Source: Bryobacterales bacterium (GTDB taxonomy: Bacteria; Acidobacteriota; Terriglobia; Bryobacterales; Bryobacteraceae). Taken from it: a stretch of DNA of 64,000 bases. The DNA lies in the NCBI GenBank assembly GCA_003167495.1, contig PMSX01000204.1, forward strand, positions 1-64,000. The letters run 5' to 3'. Below, piece by piece: positions 29,657 through 38,591 of this stretch; within the stretch, counting starts at the first letter, position 1, and the number at the start of each line of letters is the position of its first letter. The notes beneath the pieces are model-generated. The model worked only from the letters and a program-made list of their open reading frames with translations, was not told the DNA's origin and made no database searches. The position numbers and the translations under genes were made by a program.

Positions 29657-31954
29657 ATGTTGATCGAACAGCAAATTGCCGAACGCCAAGCAAGGGCGAC
29701 CAATGCCATCGCTCGATTGTTGGAGCGCCCCGCGGATAGTGCCCAATATGGCGATTACAAAATCAAGTCGAGCAGCGGCCAGACCTACCGTATAGCCCTG
29801 CGCGGCCCTAGCCTGTTCGAAAACTATTGCTCCTGCCCGGACTTCGCCGTCAATACGCTCGGAACCTGCAAGCACATTGAAGCCATGCTATCGCGGCTCA
29901 AGCCGCGGCGCCGCAAAACGTTGGAAACGGCAGCGTATCATCGCAACCGTGCATCCATATCGCTCAAGTATGGCGAGACCATCGAGGTATGGCTGCATTT
30001 GCCCGCCTCACCTTCGCAAGCCTTACGTTCGCTTGCGGCCCAATACTTCGATTCGGGAGCCCTTTTGGAGCGCAAACACTATGGGCAATTCGCCGAAGTG
30101 CTTGCTGAAATACAAAAGGCAGACGATCAAGCGGTCGTCTACAGCGACGTTCTGGATTACCTTGATCGCGAAAACGAACTGGCCGAGGGGGTCGAGTTGG
30201 AACGCAAACTTCTCGCGAAGTTGAAGCAAGGTAAAGATCCGGCCGCTGGCCTTCTAAGAACCGAACTACTTCCCTATCAGACGCGCGGCGCCGTCTTCGC
30301 CGCCTGCCGTGGCCGGGTGGTTCTGGCAGATGATATGGGCCTCGGCAAAACAGTGCAAGCGCTGGCCGCCACAGAACTGCTGCGCCGCCGCAAGGGCATC
30401 GAACGAGTGCTGGTGATTGCGCCCGCTTCCGTCAAATACCAGTGGAAAACGGAAATCGAAAAGTTCACCGATCACTCTGCGCAAGTTATCGACGGCCTGT
30501 TGCCCCGGCGGCAGGCGCAATACGCGTCCCGGTCGTTCTTCACTCTCACCAGCTATGAACTGGCGCTCAAGGATGTGCAGTACATGCACGACTTGAAGCC
30601 TGACTTGATCATTCTTGACGAGGCCCAGCGCATCCGCAACTGGACCACAGCCACCGCCCGCACCATTAAGCAACTCAAGAGCCGTTACGCCTTCGTCCTC
30701 ACAGGTACGCCGCTTGAGAACAAATTGGAAGAACTCTTCTCCGTGGTCGAGTTCGTCGACGGCCGCAGATTAGGTCCCGCCTTCCGCTTCCTTCACGAAC
30801 ACCGCATGGAAGATGAGAAAGGTAAATTGCTCGGGCATCGCGGCTTGGACCGCATTCACGATCAGATGGCGCCAGTCCTGCTTCGTCGCACCCGTGCTGA
30901 GGTTCTCAAAGAACTCCCGGAGCGCACCGATCAGATCTTCCGTGTACCCTTAACTCCTGAGCAAGCCGAGCCATATGATCAGCAAAGCGACATTCTCGCC
31001 AAGCTCATGCGCAAGTGGGAACAACAAGGCCGGCTATCCGAGATCGATCACAAGCGCATTCTGTGCTGCATTCAAAACATGCGCATGCTTTGTAACTCGA
31101 CATTTCTTTTTGACAAGATCACTCACCGTTCACCAAAGCTCGAAGAGTTCCGCGAAATCCTCACCGAACTCGCGATTGAGGAAAACCGCAAAGTGGTGGT
31201 ATTCAGCGAGTACGAGCGCATGACCTATCTTGCCGGCCAGGAGCTTCGCAAATTGAAGATTGGCTTTGTCTCTCTCCATGGGGGCGTGCCTTCTCGCCAG
31301 CGTGGAGCTCTCATCGAGAAATTCCGCAACGATCCGGAGTGCAAAGTCTTCCTCTCAACGGACGCGGGCGGTGTTGGGCTCAACCTCCAAGCCGCGTCTG
31401 CGGTAATAAACTTCGAGCCGCCCTGGAATCCGGCCCGGTTAGAGCAAAGGATTGGGCGTGTTCACCGCCTGGGCCAGTCGCGGCCGGTCCACGTGATCCA
31501 CATGCTTACTTCCGGTAGCATCGAAGAGCGTGTTTGGGAAACGTTGCGCCTAAAGAAGTCGCTCTTTGCGGGAGTGTTCGATTCGCCAACCGGTGAGATC
31601 AGCTTTGCCAAGCTCGGCCGCAAGACAGGCTTGGAACAGGTGAAGGAAATCTTTGCGGGTCAACCCAACAGGCTCAAACCAGCCGTCAAACCACCCCCTC
31701 CGCAGCCCAGCGCAATCGCAAACACTGGCGGTGCCATCGAGAGTGCCGTCGCTGGCTTGTTTGAGGCTGGCGCCAAGTTGATTGAGTCGATTGCAACTGA
31801 GGCTTCCACCAACTCTCTTGAACGGTTGTTATCCGGATTGTTTAAACGCGATGCCGTCACGCAGAAGCCCACGATATCCATTCCACTGCCCGAATCCCTC
31901 AGCCAGGAGCGCCTCGCAAAGGCGCTTTCAGGCTTGCTGCGTGCAAGACTGTAA
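29657..31954 (+). CDS. SWIM zinc finger SNF2-family ATPase/helicase
   Basis: 765 residues. SWIM finger near the N terminus (Cys58, Cys60, Cys71, His73 in NYCSCPDFAVNTLGTCKH). SNF2 ATPase: LADDMGLGKTVQA (Walker A, about 223-235), LVIAPASVKYQWK, IILDEAQRIRN (DEAQ at 321-324), VLTGTPLENKLEEL, then helicase C with VVFSEYERM, LHGGVPSRQR, STDAGGVGLNLQAAS, RIGRVHRLGQSRPVHV. All helicase motifs appear intact. A Pro-rich linker and helical tail follow (about 675-765). Probably remodels or translocates on DNA. Flanked closely by two Rpn-like nuclease genes, the second only 6 bases downstream. Confidence 0.9.
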   Translation: MLIEQQIAERQARATNAIARLLERPADSAQYGDYKIKSSSGQTYRIALRGPSLFENYCSCPDFAVNTLGTCKHIEAMLSRLKPRRRKTLETAAYHRNRASISLKYGETIEVWLHLPASPSQALRSLAAQYFDSGALLERKHYGQFAEVLAEIQKADDQAVVYSDVLDYLDRENELAEGVELERKLLAKLKQGKDPAAGLLRTELLPYQTRGAVFAACRGRVVLADDMGLGKTVQALAATELLRRRKGIERVLVIAPASVKYQWKTEIEKFTDHSAQVIDGLLPRRQAQYASRSFFTLTSYELALKDVQYMHDLKPDLIILDEAQRIRNWTTATARTIKQLKSRYAFVLTGTPLENKLEELFSVVEFVDGRRLGPAFRFLHEHRMEDEKGKLLGHRGLDRIHDQMAPVLLRRTRAEVLKELPERTDQIFRVPLTPEQAEPYDQQSDILAKLMRKWEQQGRLSEIDHKRILCCIQNMRMLCNSTFLFDKITHRSPKLEEFREILTELAIEENRKVVVFSEYERMTYLAGQELRKLKIGFVSLHGGVPSRQRGALIEKFRNDPECKVFLSTDAGGVGLNLQAASAVINFEPPWNPARLEQRIGRVHRLGQSRPVHVIHMLTSGSIEERVWETLRLKKSLFAGVFDSPTGEISFAKLGRKTGLEQVKEIFAGQPNRLKPAVKPPPPQPSAIANTGGAIESAVAGLFEAGAKLIESIATEASTNSLERLLSGLFKRDAVTQKPTISIPLPESLSQERLAKALSGLLRARL

Positions 31955-31960
31955 ACGCAG

Positions 31961-32875
31961 GTGCACGATTACGATACTGTTCTCAAATCCTTGCTCACGG
32001 ACTCCGAGAACTCCATTTTTCAGCTCATCACCGGCGCACGCCATGGCCGCTGGCTCAACGTTGAATTGCCAGATGTAACTCAGACTCGCGTCGATCTCCT
32101 GTTCGAAGCCATTGAGGACACGCGCCGGCTGATTGCTATGGAGCTGCAAAGCACCAACGACCCAAACTTGCCACTCCGCATGGCCGAATACTCTCTGCGC
32201 GTGTATCGCATTCACAAGCAATTCCCTGAGCAGTATGTTCTCTACGTAGGCACCGACGAAATGCGCATCCCTTCTGCCTTGCTTGGTCCGAATCACACCT
32301 GCCGCTATACCATCTTCGATATTCGTGAGTGGGATGCTGAAACGTTCTTAAATAGACCTTTCCCCGCCGATACCGTCATCGCGATTCTCGCCCGCTATTC
32401 TGAACGCCCCGAAACCATCCAGCGGATCCTTGCGCGAATCGCTAAACTAGAAATGTCAGCACTTGCGGCGGCTTTTTCCAAGCTGATGATTCTCGCTGGA
32501 ATACGAGAACTGGAAGAGGTAGTCCGAACGGAGGCCAAACATATGCCAATTCTCAACAACATCATGGATCACAAAGTAATCGTCCCTGCGATCCGCCAAG
32601 GCCTGGAGCAAGGTAGGCGGGAAAGCCGCGAAGCCGCCAAGCAAGAAGAAGCCGTCATCATACTCAGGCGACTGATCGCCAAGCGCTTCGGCACCCTTCC
32701 CACTTCCGTCGAAGATCGCGACCGCTTTGTGGACGCCACCAGCATGACCGACTTGTTCGATTGCGAGCCGAACAAGAAACGCGCCGGAAGCTACAACAGC
32801 CGCACAATCACAATCGTCATATCATCGTGCTGGTCCGCGCCCGCTGTAAACGCATCCACCCGTTCGAGGATATAG
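31961..32875 (+). CDS. Rpn-like PD-(D/E)XK nuclease-type protein, copy 2, with altered C terminus
   Basis: 304 residues from a GTG start (CGCAGGTGCA context as in copy 1), 6 bases after the SWIM-SNF2 stop. Very similar to copy 1, with TRVDLLFEAIE and LIAMELQSTNDP keeping the nuclease-type Asp and E-x-Q. Two changes: about 13 residues corresponding to LSKLSTAELEDLG are gone in frame after SVEDR, and the normal stop after LFD is lost, so translation runs into sequence shared with the 3' end of the convergent phosphatase gene (85-base overlap). The added tail is not family-like. Likely still folded in its core; the end is decayed. Confidence 0.75.
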   Translation: MHDYDTVLKSLLTDSENSIFQLITGARHGRWLNVELPDVTQTRVDLLFEAIEDTRRLIAMELQSTNDPNLPLRMAEYSLRVYRIHKQFPEQYVLYVGTDEMRIPSALLGPNHTCRYTIFDIREWDAETFLNRPFPADTVIAILARYSERPETIQRILARIAKLEMSALAAAFSKLMILAGIRELEEVVRTEAKHMPILNNIMDHKVIVPAIRQGLEQGRRESREAAKQEEAVIILRRLIAKRFGTLPTSVEDRDRFVDATSMTDLFDCEPNKKRAGSYNSRTITIVISSCWSAPAVNASTRSRI

Positions 32876-35358
32876 CTGGAAATGGTCGCCGCTGAACCGG
32901 CGGGACAGTTGCGAATCGCCTCCATCAGCCGTTCTTCATCGAACTCTTCTTCGGCATGATTCATAGCCTCGCTAATGCCGTCGGTAAAAGCAACGAGAAC
33001 GTCACCGGATTGCAGTTCAATCTCTGTCTCTTTGTATGGAAAATCTGGGAATACTCCAATGACCGTGCCACCCTCTTCGAGTCGCAGAAATTCATAATCG
33101 TCGCCCTTCTTGCGGCGCAGCATCGGCGGATTGTGCCCAGCGTTCACGTAACGAAGTTTGCGCGTTACCGGATCATATTGCGCATAGAAAAACGTGGCGT
33201 AACGGTTGGCGGCAGACGCCTCATACACCAGCCCGTTGATGTGATGAATCATCTCCGATAACGTGTCGCATGGCTTGATCGTTTGTCCGCGCAAAGAAGC
33301 TTGCAGACTCGCCATCATCAAAGCGGCCGCAATCCCTTTGCCCGAGACGTCCCCAACGGCAATCCCCAGAGAGCCGGTAGCCAGATGAATGAAATCGTAA
33401 TAATCGCCGCCCACGCCCTGCGCCGGCCGGCAATAACCCGCAAAATCCAGGCCCTTCACGAACGGCAATTTTTGCGGAAAAAGACGCTGCTGAACGTCGC
33501 GCGCAATTTCGAGTTCACGATCAAGCCGCTCCCTCTGCGCGATCTCGCGCCGGATGCTCTCTGTGAGACGAGCGTTCTCCAGCGCCAGCCCAGTCTGTGC
33601 TGCTACCGCGCCCAACAGTTGCAGATCGGCCCTGGAATATGGTAACTCAGACCGCTTCGAACCAAGGCTGATGATGCCCAGCATCTTGGCGTCGAGACTT
33701 ACCGGCAAAAGCACCTGCGTCTCCAGAGCTTGCAGCGTGCTTTGTTCCACTTCGCTGGTCCCATGCACCCACGATTGCGGATCGTCAAAATAGACCTTCG
33801 AAGGTCCGTTCACCCGCTTGAGGGTGCGAATCGTAGACTCTTGCTCGGAGAGTTGCACCGCTGGCGCAACGCCGTTGAAGCCTAGCGCGTAGGCGGGTTG
33901 AAACAGTCCACCTTGATCGAGCATAAAGGCGACGCGCCGAACGTGCAAGGAATCCGCGATGCGGTGGGAGACCGTCTCCATGAGCCGTTTCGTGTCGCGT
34001 ATCCCGGCAACGGAACTGCTGAGATCCGTGAGAATCCGCTCAGCGTTGTAAGCCTCGCGGAAGAATCGCCGATCGATCCACCGCCCCACCCAGCGAGCCA
34101 GGCGGCTGAGAAGAATCACCGCAACCGCCCCAGTCGCGAAAATAGCAATCCCTTCCGCACGGTGTTCACTCTGCTGAACAAGATGAATCGTAAGCAGCGC
34201 CACTCCAGTCACAAGCAAAACGCGCAAGACTTTGATGCCCGTGCTTGCCAGCGCATACTGCAGTCCGCTGCGCACCACCATGCGCACGTCCATCGCGCGT
34301 TGAACCACAATGACGTAGGCGATCGTAAGTGGAAAGAAAAGCAGCATTAGCAGGGCAGGCACGGCCAGCCAAGGCGGCATCATCGGCAAAAATCCCGCCT
34401 GCGCTAACGCAAATGGGATCAAAGGCGTGAGCGAGATGCCACAACCTACGCTCATCACGCGCAGGCGGCGGCTGGCGTCAGGAGATGTGAGGCGTCTCCG
34501 TTTGAGCGCCAGACAGATAAAGAAGGCCCAGACATAGCCGATAGAGAGAATGATGTGAGGCCCGGCCAAGGCACGGTGGAGCAGGTAGAGCCACCTCAAG
34601 TTCGCGAGGTGATTCCCCTGCATAAGGCTGCCGTGGATGCTGAGTCCGGCGAACAAAGCTGGCAGGAATGCAATGGCATAGATCACCCAACGGCGCTCTC
34701 GCAAAAAGGGAAACGGCTGCGGAAAGTAGAGGGCGAATAGCAGCATCCAAAGCGGCCAAGTGTTGCTGAGCACTGCCTGGTAAATCATCAACAATTCACG
34801 CCATGGCGACCAGATCGACCATGGGATAAACCGCCCTTCGGCAGCGAGTTGACCGAACGACGCAAGCATGGCCATCGTGATCCACGCCAGCGGATCGAGT
34901 GGACGCGCGAAAGCGATGTAGAATCCGACCAGCAGACAGATCACGGGCAGAGCAACCAAAACGCCGATCACATAGGTCCATAGAATCGGTGGCCGCGACT
35001 CAGGCCCGATCTCCAGTGGAATGGTCAGAGTTTTGGTCTGTGCGCCTTCTGTTCGTTTGACGGTCACCAACACCGTAACACCGGGCCGTAAACGCCCGTT
35101 CACAGCGGCGATGGTGGCGTGGCCTGTTACCGGTTCGCCGTCGAGCGCAATCACTTCGTCACCCGGCCTGAAGGCACTGTACCGGTAGTTAGGCTGAACA
35201 CGGTCCACAATCGCGCTGTAGTCTCGAAACGAAAAGGGTAAGCGCAATGGTTGATTCGACTGACTAATCGCAAGGCCTGAGAAGATGCCTTGTGCGATCA
35301 GCGCCCAAAGCAGCAACACCCCGAGCAGGGCGTTTTGTTTGGTAGCCGATATTTTCAT
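32791..35358 (-). CDS. membrane-anchored RsbU/SpoIIE-type PP2C phosphatase with PDZ-like and GAF domains
   Basis: 855 residues. One N-terminal membrane segment, then a periplasmic PDZ-like piece (FRPGDEVIALDGEPVTG), several membrane helices (about 125-400), a GAF domain (about 440-600, ending LGAVAAQTGLALENARL), a coiled linker with ARDVQQRLFPQKLP, and the SpoIIE catalytic domain: GVGGDYYDFI, VGDVSGKGIAAALMMA, NAGHNPP, VAFTDGISEAM and HDDMTIVIV with the metal-binding aspartates. Expected to dephosphorylate an anti-anti-sigma factor in response to a membrane or small-molecule signal; no partner switch genes are nearby. Confidence 0.88.
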   Translation of the reverse strand: MKISATKQNALLGVLLLWALIAQGIFSGLAISQSNQPLRLPFSFRDYSAIVDRVQPNYRYSAFRPGDEVIALDGEPVTGHATIAAVNGRLRPGVTVLVTVKRTEGAQTKTLTIPLEIGPESRPPILWTYVIGVLVALPVICLLVGFYIAFARPLDPLAWITMAMLASFGQLAAEGRFIPWSIWSPWRELLMIYQAVLSNTWPLWMLLFALYFPQPFPFLRERRWVIYAIAFLPALFAGLSIHGSLMQGNHLANLRWLYLLHRALAGPHIILSIGYVWAFFICLALKRRRLTSPDASRRLRVMSVGCGISLTPLIPFALAQAGFLPMMPPWLAVPALLMLLFFPLTIAYVIVVQRAMDVRMVVRSGLQYALASTGIKVLRVLLVTGVALLTIHLVQQSEHRAEGIAIFATGAVAVILLSRLARWVGRWIDRRFFREAYNAERILTDLSSSVAGIRDTKRLMETVSHRIADSLHVRRVAFMLDQGGLFQPAYALGFNGVAPAVQLSEQESTIRTLKRVNGPSKVYFDDPQSWVHGTSEVEQSTLQALETQVLLPVSLDAKMLGIISLGSKRSELPYSRADLQLLGAVAAQTGLALENARLTESIRREIAQRERLDRELEIARDVQQRLFPQKLPFVKGLDFAGYCRPAQGVGGDYYDFIHLATGSLGIAVGDVSGKGIAAALMMASLQASLRGQTIKPCDTLSEMIHHINGLVYEASAANRYATFFYAQYDPVTRKLRYVNAGHNPPMLRRKKGDDYEFLRLEEGGTVIGVFPDFPYKETEIELQSGDVLVAFTDGISEAMNHAEEEFDEERLMEAIRNCPAGSAATISSYILERVDAFTAGADQHDDMTIVIVRLL

Positions 35359-35374
35359 GATTCCAGACTTACGT

Positions 35375-36916
35375 CTATTGACGAAGCAAACTGCGTTTGT
35401 TGCTGTATAAAAAGTAAATAACGAGTCCTATGATGAGCCATACTACGAATCCCAGCCAAGCTAATAAAGGCAGTCCCAGCATAAGTCCCAGGCAGCACAC
35501 GACAGATAAGATGGGTGTCACCGGGGAAAAAGGTACCTTGAACGAGCGCGGCCGGTCAGGCTGCGTCCGCCGCAAAATGATCACTGCACAGGATACGAAT
35601 ACGAAAGCGAACAAGGTCCCGATATTTGCAAGGTCGGCAAAGAAGTCAATGTCCATAATGCCTGCGGGAATGCCAACCGCTAAGCCCGCCAACCATGTAC
35701 TGACGTACGGTGTCTTATATTGTTTGTGAACTTTTGAAAAAAGGCCCGGGAGTAAGCGATCCCGCGACATCGCGAACCAAATGCGCGCCTGTCCATATTG
35801 ATAAACGAGTAGCGAAGAAAGCATCCCAAGCAGCGCGCCCACTGTCACGATGAATTTCAACCGGTCCATGCCGATGGCGGCGAGCGCATTAGCCACGGGA
35901 GCCGCATTATCTAGCGTTTTCCAGTTCACGATGCCGGTAAGTACAAGAGAGACGGACGTGTACAGAATGGTGCAGGCTATTAGCGTGCCAATAATGCCGA
36001 TGGGCATATTGCGCTGCGGATTGCGGCACTCCTCCGCCGCCGTCGAGACGGAATCAAAACCAATGAATGTAAAAAACACGATGGCCGCCCCGCTTAACAC
36101 CCCCGCGCCGCCATTAGGAAAGAACGGATGCAAATTGGAAGCCTTAACGGCATGCGCCGCGCCGAAGACGAACAACAATATTGCTGAAATTTTGATGGCC
36201 ACCATTGCGTTGTTGGCCCGCGAACTTTCTTTAACGCCGCGTACCAAAATCCAACTCAGCGCCATTAGCACTAGAAGCGCGGGAAGGTTGAAAATCGCAC
36301 CAGTGTATTTCATGTCGGCGATGATCGGGTGCGACAGAGTGAAGGGCAGCGCTAAGTTCACGTGGAAATGGAGATGAAGCAAAGCTACGAGGTGATTCGA
36401 CACGTCATTGATATAGGTCAAGAGTTCATTGATGTATGCCGAAAATCCAACCGCGACCGTCATGTTGGAAACCGCATACTCCAGAATGAGATCCCAGCCA
36501 ATGATCCAAGCAAAGATCTCGCCCAGCGCCGCGTATGCATAGGTATAGGCGCTGCCGGCGATAGGAATCATCGAAGCGAGCTCCGCATAGCACAAAGCTG
36601 CGAAGCCGCAGGTGAGGGCCACGACGATGAACGATAGCGCTAGACCCGGCCCCGCGCCAGGTCTGCCACCCAGCGTTGTAGCGGCGGAACCGTGCAAAAG
36701 CAGATCGAGCAGCGGCGCATTGAAGACTGAGGGAGTCATGCTTTGCTGGCCGGCCGCCGCCGTTCCGGTCACCGTAAAAATGCCAGCTCCAATAACGGCA
36801 CCGATGCCGAAAGCGATTAAGCTCCACGGCCCAAGGGTGCGTTTGAGTCGCGTCCCCTCGGCTTGGGTGTCTTCTACCAGGGAATCGATGTCTTTCGTTT
36901 TTAGCAGTGATGACAT
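35375..36916 (-). CDS. APC-family amino acid permease
   Basis: 513 residues, about 12-13 hydrophobic segments. LGPWSLIAFGIGAVIGAGIF is helix 1 with its substrate-binding break; FIGFDSVSTAAEECRNPQRNMP is the CAT/YfnA-type signature. A 30-residue loop rich in Ser/Gly sits between helices 1 and 2 (SMTPSVFNAPLLDLLLHG region), longer than in the paralogue at 19809-21275. Inner-membrane amino acid uptake. The gene ends 16 bases from the phosphatase start on the same strand, so it is the upstream partner of that transcript. Confidence 0.9.
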   Translation of the reverse strand: MSSLLKTKDIDSLVEDTQAEGTRLKRTLGPWSLIAFGIGAVIGAGIFTVTGTAAAGQQSMTPSVFNAPLLDLLLHGSAATTLGGRPGAGPGLALSFIVVALTCGFAALCYAELASMIPIAGSAYTYAYAALGEIFAWIIGWDLILEYAVSNMTVAVGFSAYINELLTYINDVSNHLVALLHLHFHVNLALPFTLSHPIIADMKYTGAIFNLPALLVLMALSWILVRGVKESSRANNAMVAIKISAILLFVFGAAHAVKASNLHPFFPNGGAGVLSGAAIVFFTFIGFDSVSTAAEECRNPQRNMPIGIIGTLIACTILYTSVSLVLTGIVNWKTLDNAAPVANALAAIGMDRLKFIVTVGALLGMLSSLLVYQYGQARIWFAMSRDRLLPGLFSKVHKQYKTPYVSTWLAGLAVGIPAGIMDIDFFADLANIGTLFAFVFVSCAVIILRRTQPDRPRSFKVPFSPVTPILSVVCCLGLMLGLPLLAWLGFVVWLIIGLVIYFLYSNKRSLLRQ

Positions 36917-36997
36917 TACTGCGAAGTATAGCGAGTAGGGCGAGGGACAGAGCCCCGTTTTACAATGAAAGTAGTCTTCAACTAAAGTCTAGTTCCA

Positions 36998-38386
36998 TTG
37001 AAAGCTGTGAGTTCCAAACCACTTGGCCCATCGCGCAGAGAGTTTCTGTGCGCCGGTGCATCTCTCCTGGCAGCACGAGACGTTTTCTCTGCTCCCGCTC
37101 CCGTGCAGCCTCCGTCCGCCATCAAGCCGGACGAGGCTAAGTTCCTGGAGGACTGTGCTCACCGGTCGTTCGGATATTTTTGGGATCATTGGAGCCCGCG
37201 CACTGGCCTGGTGCAAGATCGCGCCGGTGTCGACGGTTCGCCGAGCGGGAACAATGTGGCCAGCATCGCAGCCACCGGCTTCGGCCTTTCGGCTATGTGC
37301 ATTGCGGCCAATCGGGCTTGGGTGCCCAAGGAACAAGCACGCCAGCGTGTGCTCGCCACTTTGCGGTTTTTGTGGGGGCATGCCTTTCACGATCACGGCT
37401 GGTATCTGCATTTCATGGACGCCGATACCGGGCAGCGCCGCCTGAATTCTGAAGTCTCGAGTATCGATACTGCGTTGTTATTGGCCGGTATTCTGAACGC
37501 GGAAGGTTATTTTCCGGAAGACCGCGAAATCAGAACGCTGGCGCGCCAAATCTTCGAACGAGTCGATTTCGCCTGGATGCTGAACGGTAGTCCCAAGATT
37601 CTCTCGCATGGAGTGAAGCCGGGGTCGGGCTTTTTGGAGGCTCGCTGGCAAACCTATAGCGAGGCGTCCATTCTTTATCTACTCGCGATTGGCTCGCCGC
37701 GCCATTCCATTCCCGTCGATAGCTGGTATGCCTGGCTGCGGCCCGAAGTCCGCTTTGATAGCTGGCAGTTCATCAGCGGGGGTGCTCTATTTACTCATCA
37801 GTATTCCCACGCCTGGATCGATTTCCGCCATCTACGCGATGGCGATCCTTCGCTTGTCGACTATTTCCAGAACTCGCAGATTGCTACCTACGCGCATCGC
37901 GATTTTTGCATCAGTCTGAAGAACAAGTATGGCGATTTTGGTCCGAACATGTGGGGCGTGACGGTTTCAGACAGCCCGCTTGGTTACGTGGATTGGGGTG
38001 CGACCACTACTACCATGCAAAGTTCCGTAGACGGCACTCTTGTGCCGTGCGCCGCGGCCGGATCTTTGATGTTTGCCCCTGAAATTTGCCTGCCTGTTTT
38101 GCGCGAAATGTTCAACCAATATGGCGACCGGATTTACCGCCGGTATGGCTTTGTCGACGCCTTCAACCCGAACTGGAAGGACAAGAAATTTTGGGTCGAT
38201 CACGATGTCGTCGGCATAGACGTCGGCATCACGCTCCTTAGTATCGAAAACCTACTGACGAGCAACGTGTGGCGCTACTTCATGCGCAACTCCTATATTC
38301 AAAGCGCCATGGAAAAAGTCGGCTTCCGCCTCTCCACTCCCGGCACCGGTATTCGCGAAGTAAGAACTGGGGCGAGCCGTGGATGA
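36998..38386 (+). CDS. exported glucoamylase-family glycoside hydrolase-like protein
   Basis: 462 residues from a TTG start at 36998 (a GTG at 37007 is an alternative). Tat-like signal PSRREFLCAGASLLAA. The body is an alpha/alpha-barrel protein of the glucoamylase family (Pfam Glycoamylase, related to GH144 beta-1,2-glucanases): FLEDCAHRSFGYFWDHWSP, GNNVASIAATGFGLSAMCIA, GWYLHFMDADTG, SSIDTALLLAGIL, TYSEASILYLLAIGSP, FTHQYSHAWIDFR. Probably periplasmic breakdown of a beta-glucan. Divergent from the permease across 81 bases. Confidence 0.85.
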   Translation: MKAVSSKPLGPSRREFLCAGASLLAARDVFSAPAPVQPPSAIKPDEAKFLEDCAHRSFGYFWDHWSPRTGLVQDRAGVDGSPSGNNVASIAATGFGLSAMCIAANRAWVPKEQARQRVLATLRFLWGHAFHDHGWYLHFMDADTGQRRLNSEVSSIDTALLLAGILNAEGYFPEDREIRTLARQIFERVDFAWMLNGSPKILSHGVKPGSGFLEARWQTYSEASILYLLAIGSPRHSIPVDSWYAWLRPEVRFDSWQFISGGALFTHQYSHAWIDFRHLRDGDPSLVDYFQNSQIATYAHRDFCISLKNKYGDFGPNMWGVTVSDSPLGYVDWGATTTTMQSSVDGTLVPCAAAGSLMFAPEICLPVLREMFNQYGDRIYRRYGFVDAFNPNWKDKKFWVDHDVVGIDVGITLLSIENLLTSNVWRYFMRNSYIQSAMEKVGFRLSTPGTGIREVRTGASRG

Positions 38387-38432
38387 AACGTGGACAAACC
38401 ACTCGCCCCTTTGCGTTCTAACACTAACGCCT

Positions 38433-38591
38433 TTACCTCTTACGTTGGCCCTTGGCGATCTTCTTAACCTTCTTCTTGTTGGCGCCGCGCGCTACTCCTG
38501 CGGCTCTCTTCGTCTTAGGCGCGGCTTTTTTCCGGGCGGCGCGCTTCAGCTTCTTACGTTCGTCTTTGTCAGTAACTTTCGTCGTATTCAT
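38433..38591 (-). CDS. 52-residue strongly basic protein coupled to UvrD/PcrA
   Basis: A short gene missed by size filters: ATG 38591 to TAA 38433, 52 residues, 16 Lys and 7 Arg against 3 acidic residues, all of the acids in the first 11 positions (KVTDKDERKKLKRAARKK). Repeating Ala-Lys-Lys blocks recall histone H1-like tails or small ribosome-associated basic proteins. Its start overlaps the stop of the helicase gene as ATGA, which strongly suggests translational coupling and argues it is real. The opposite-strand frames here are shadows. Likely nucleic-acid binding; no family recognised. Confidence 0.65.
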   Translation of the reverse strand: MNTTKVTDKDERKKLKRAARKKAAPKTKRAAGVARGANKKKVKKIAKGQRKR

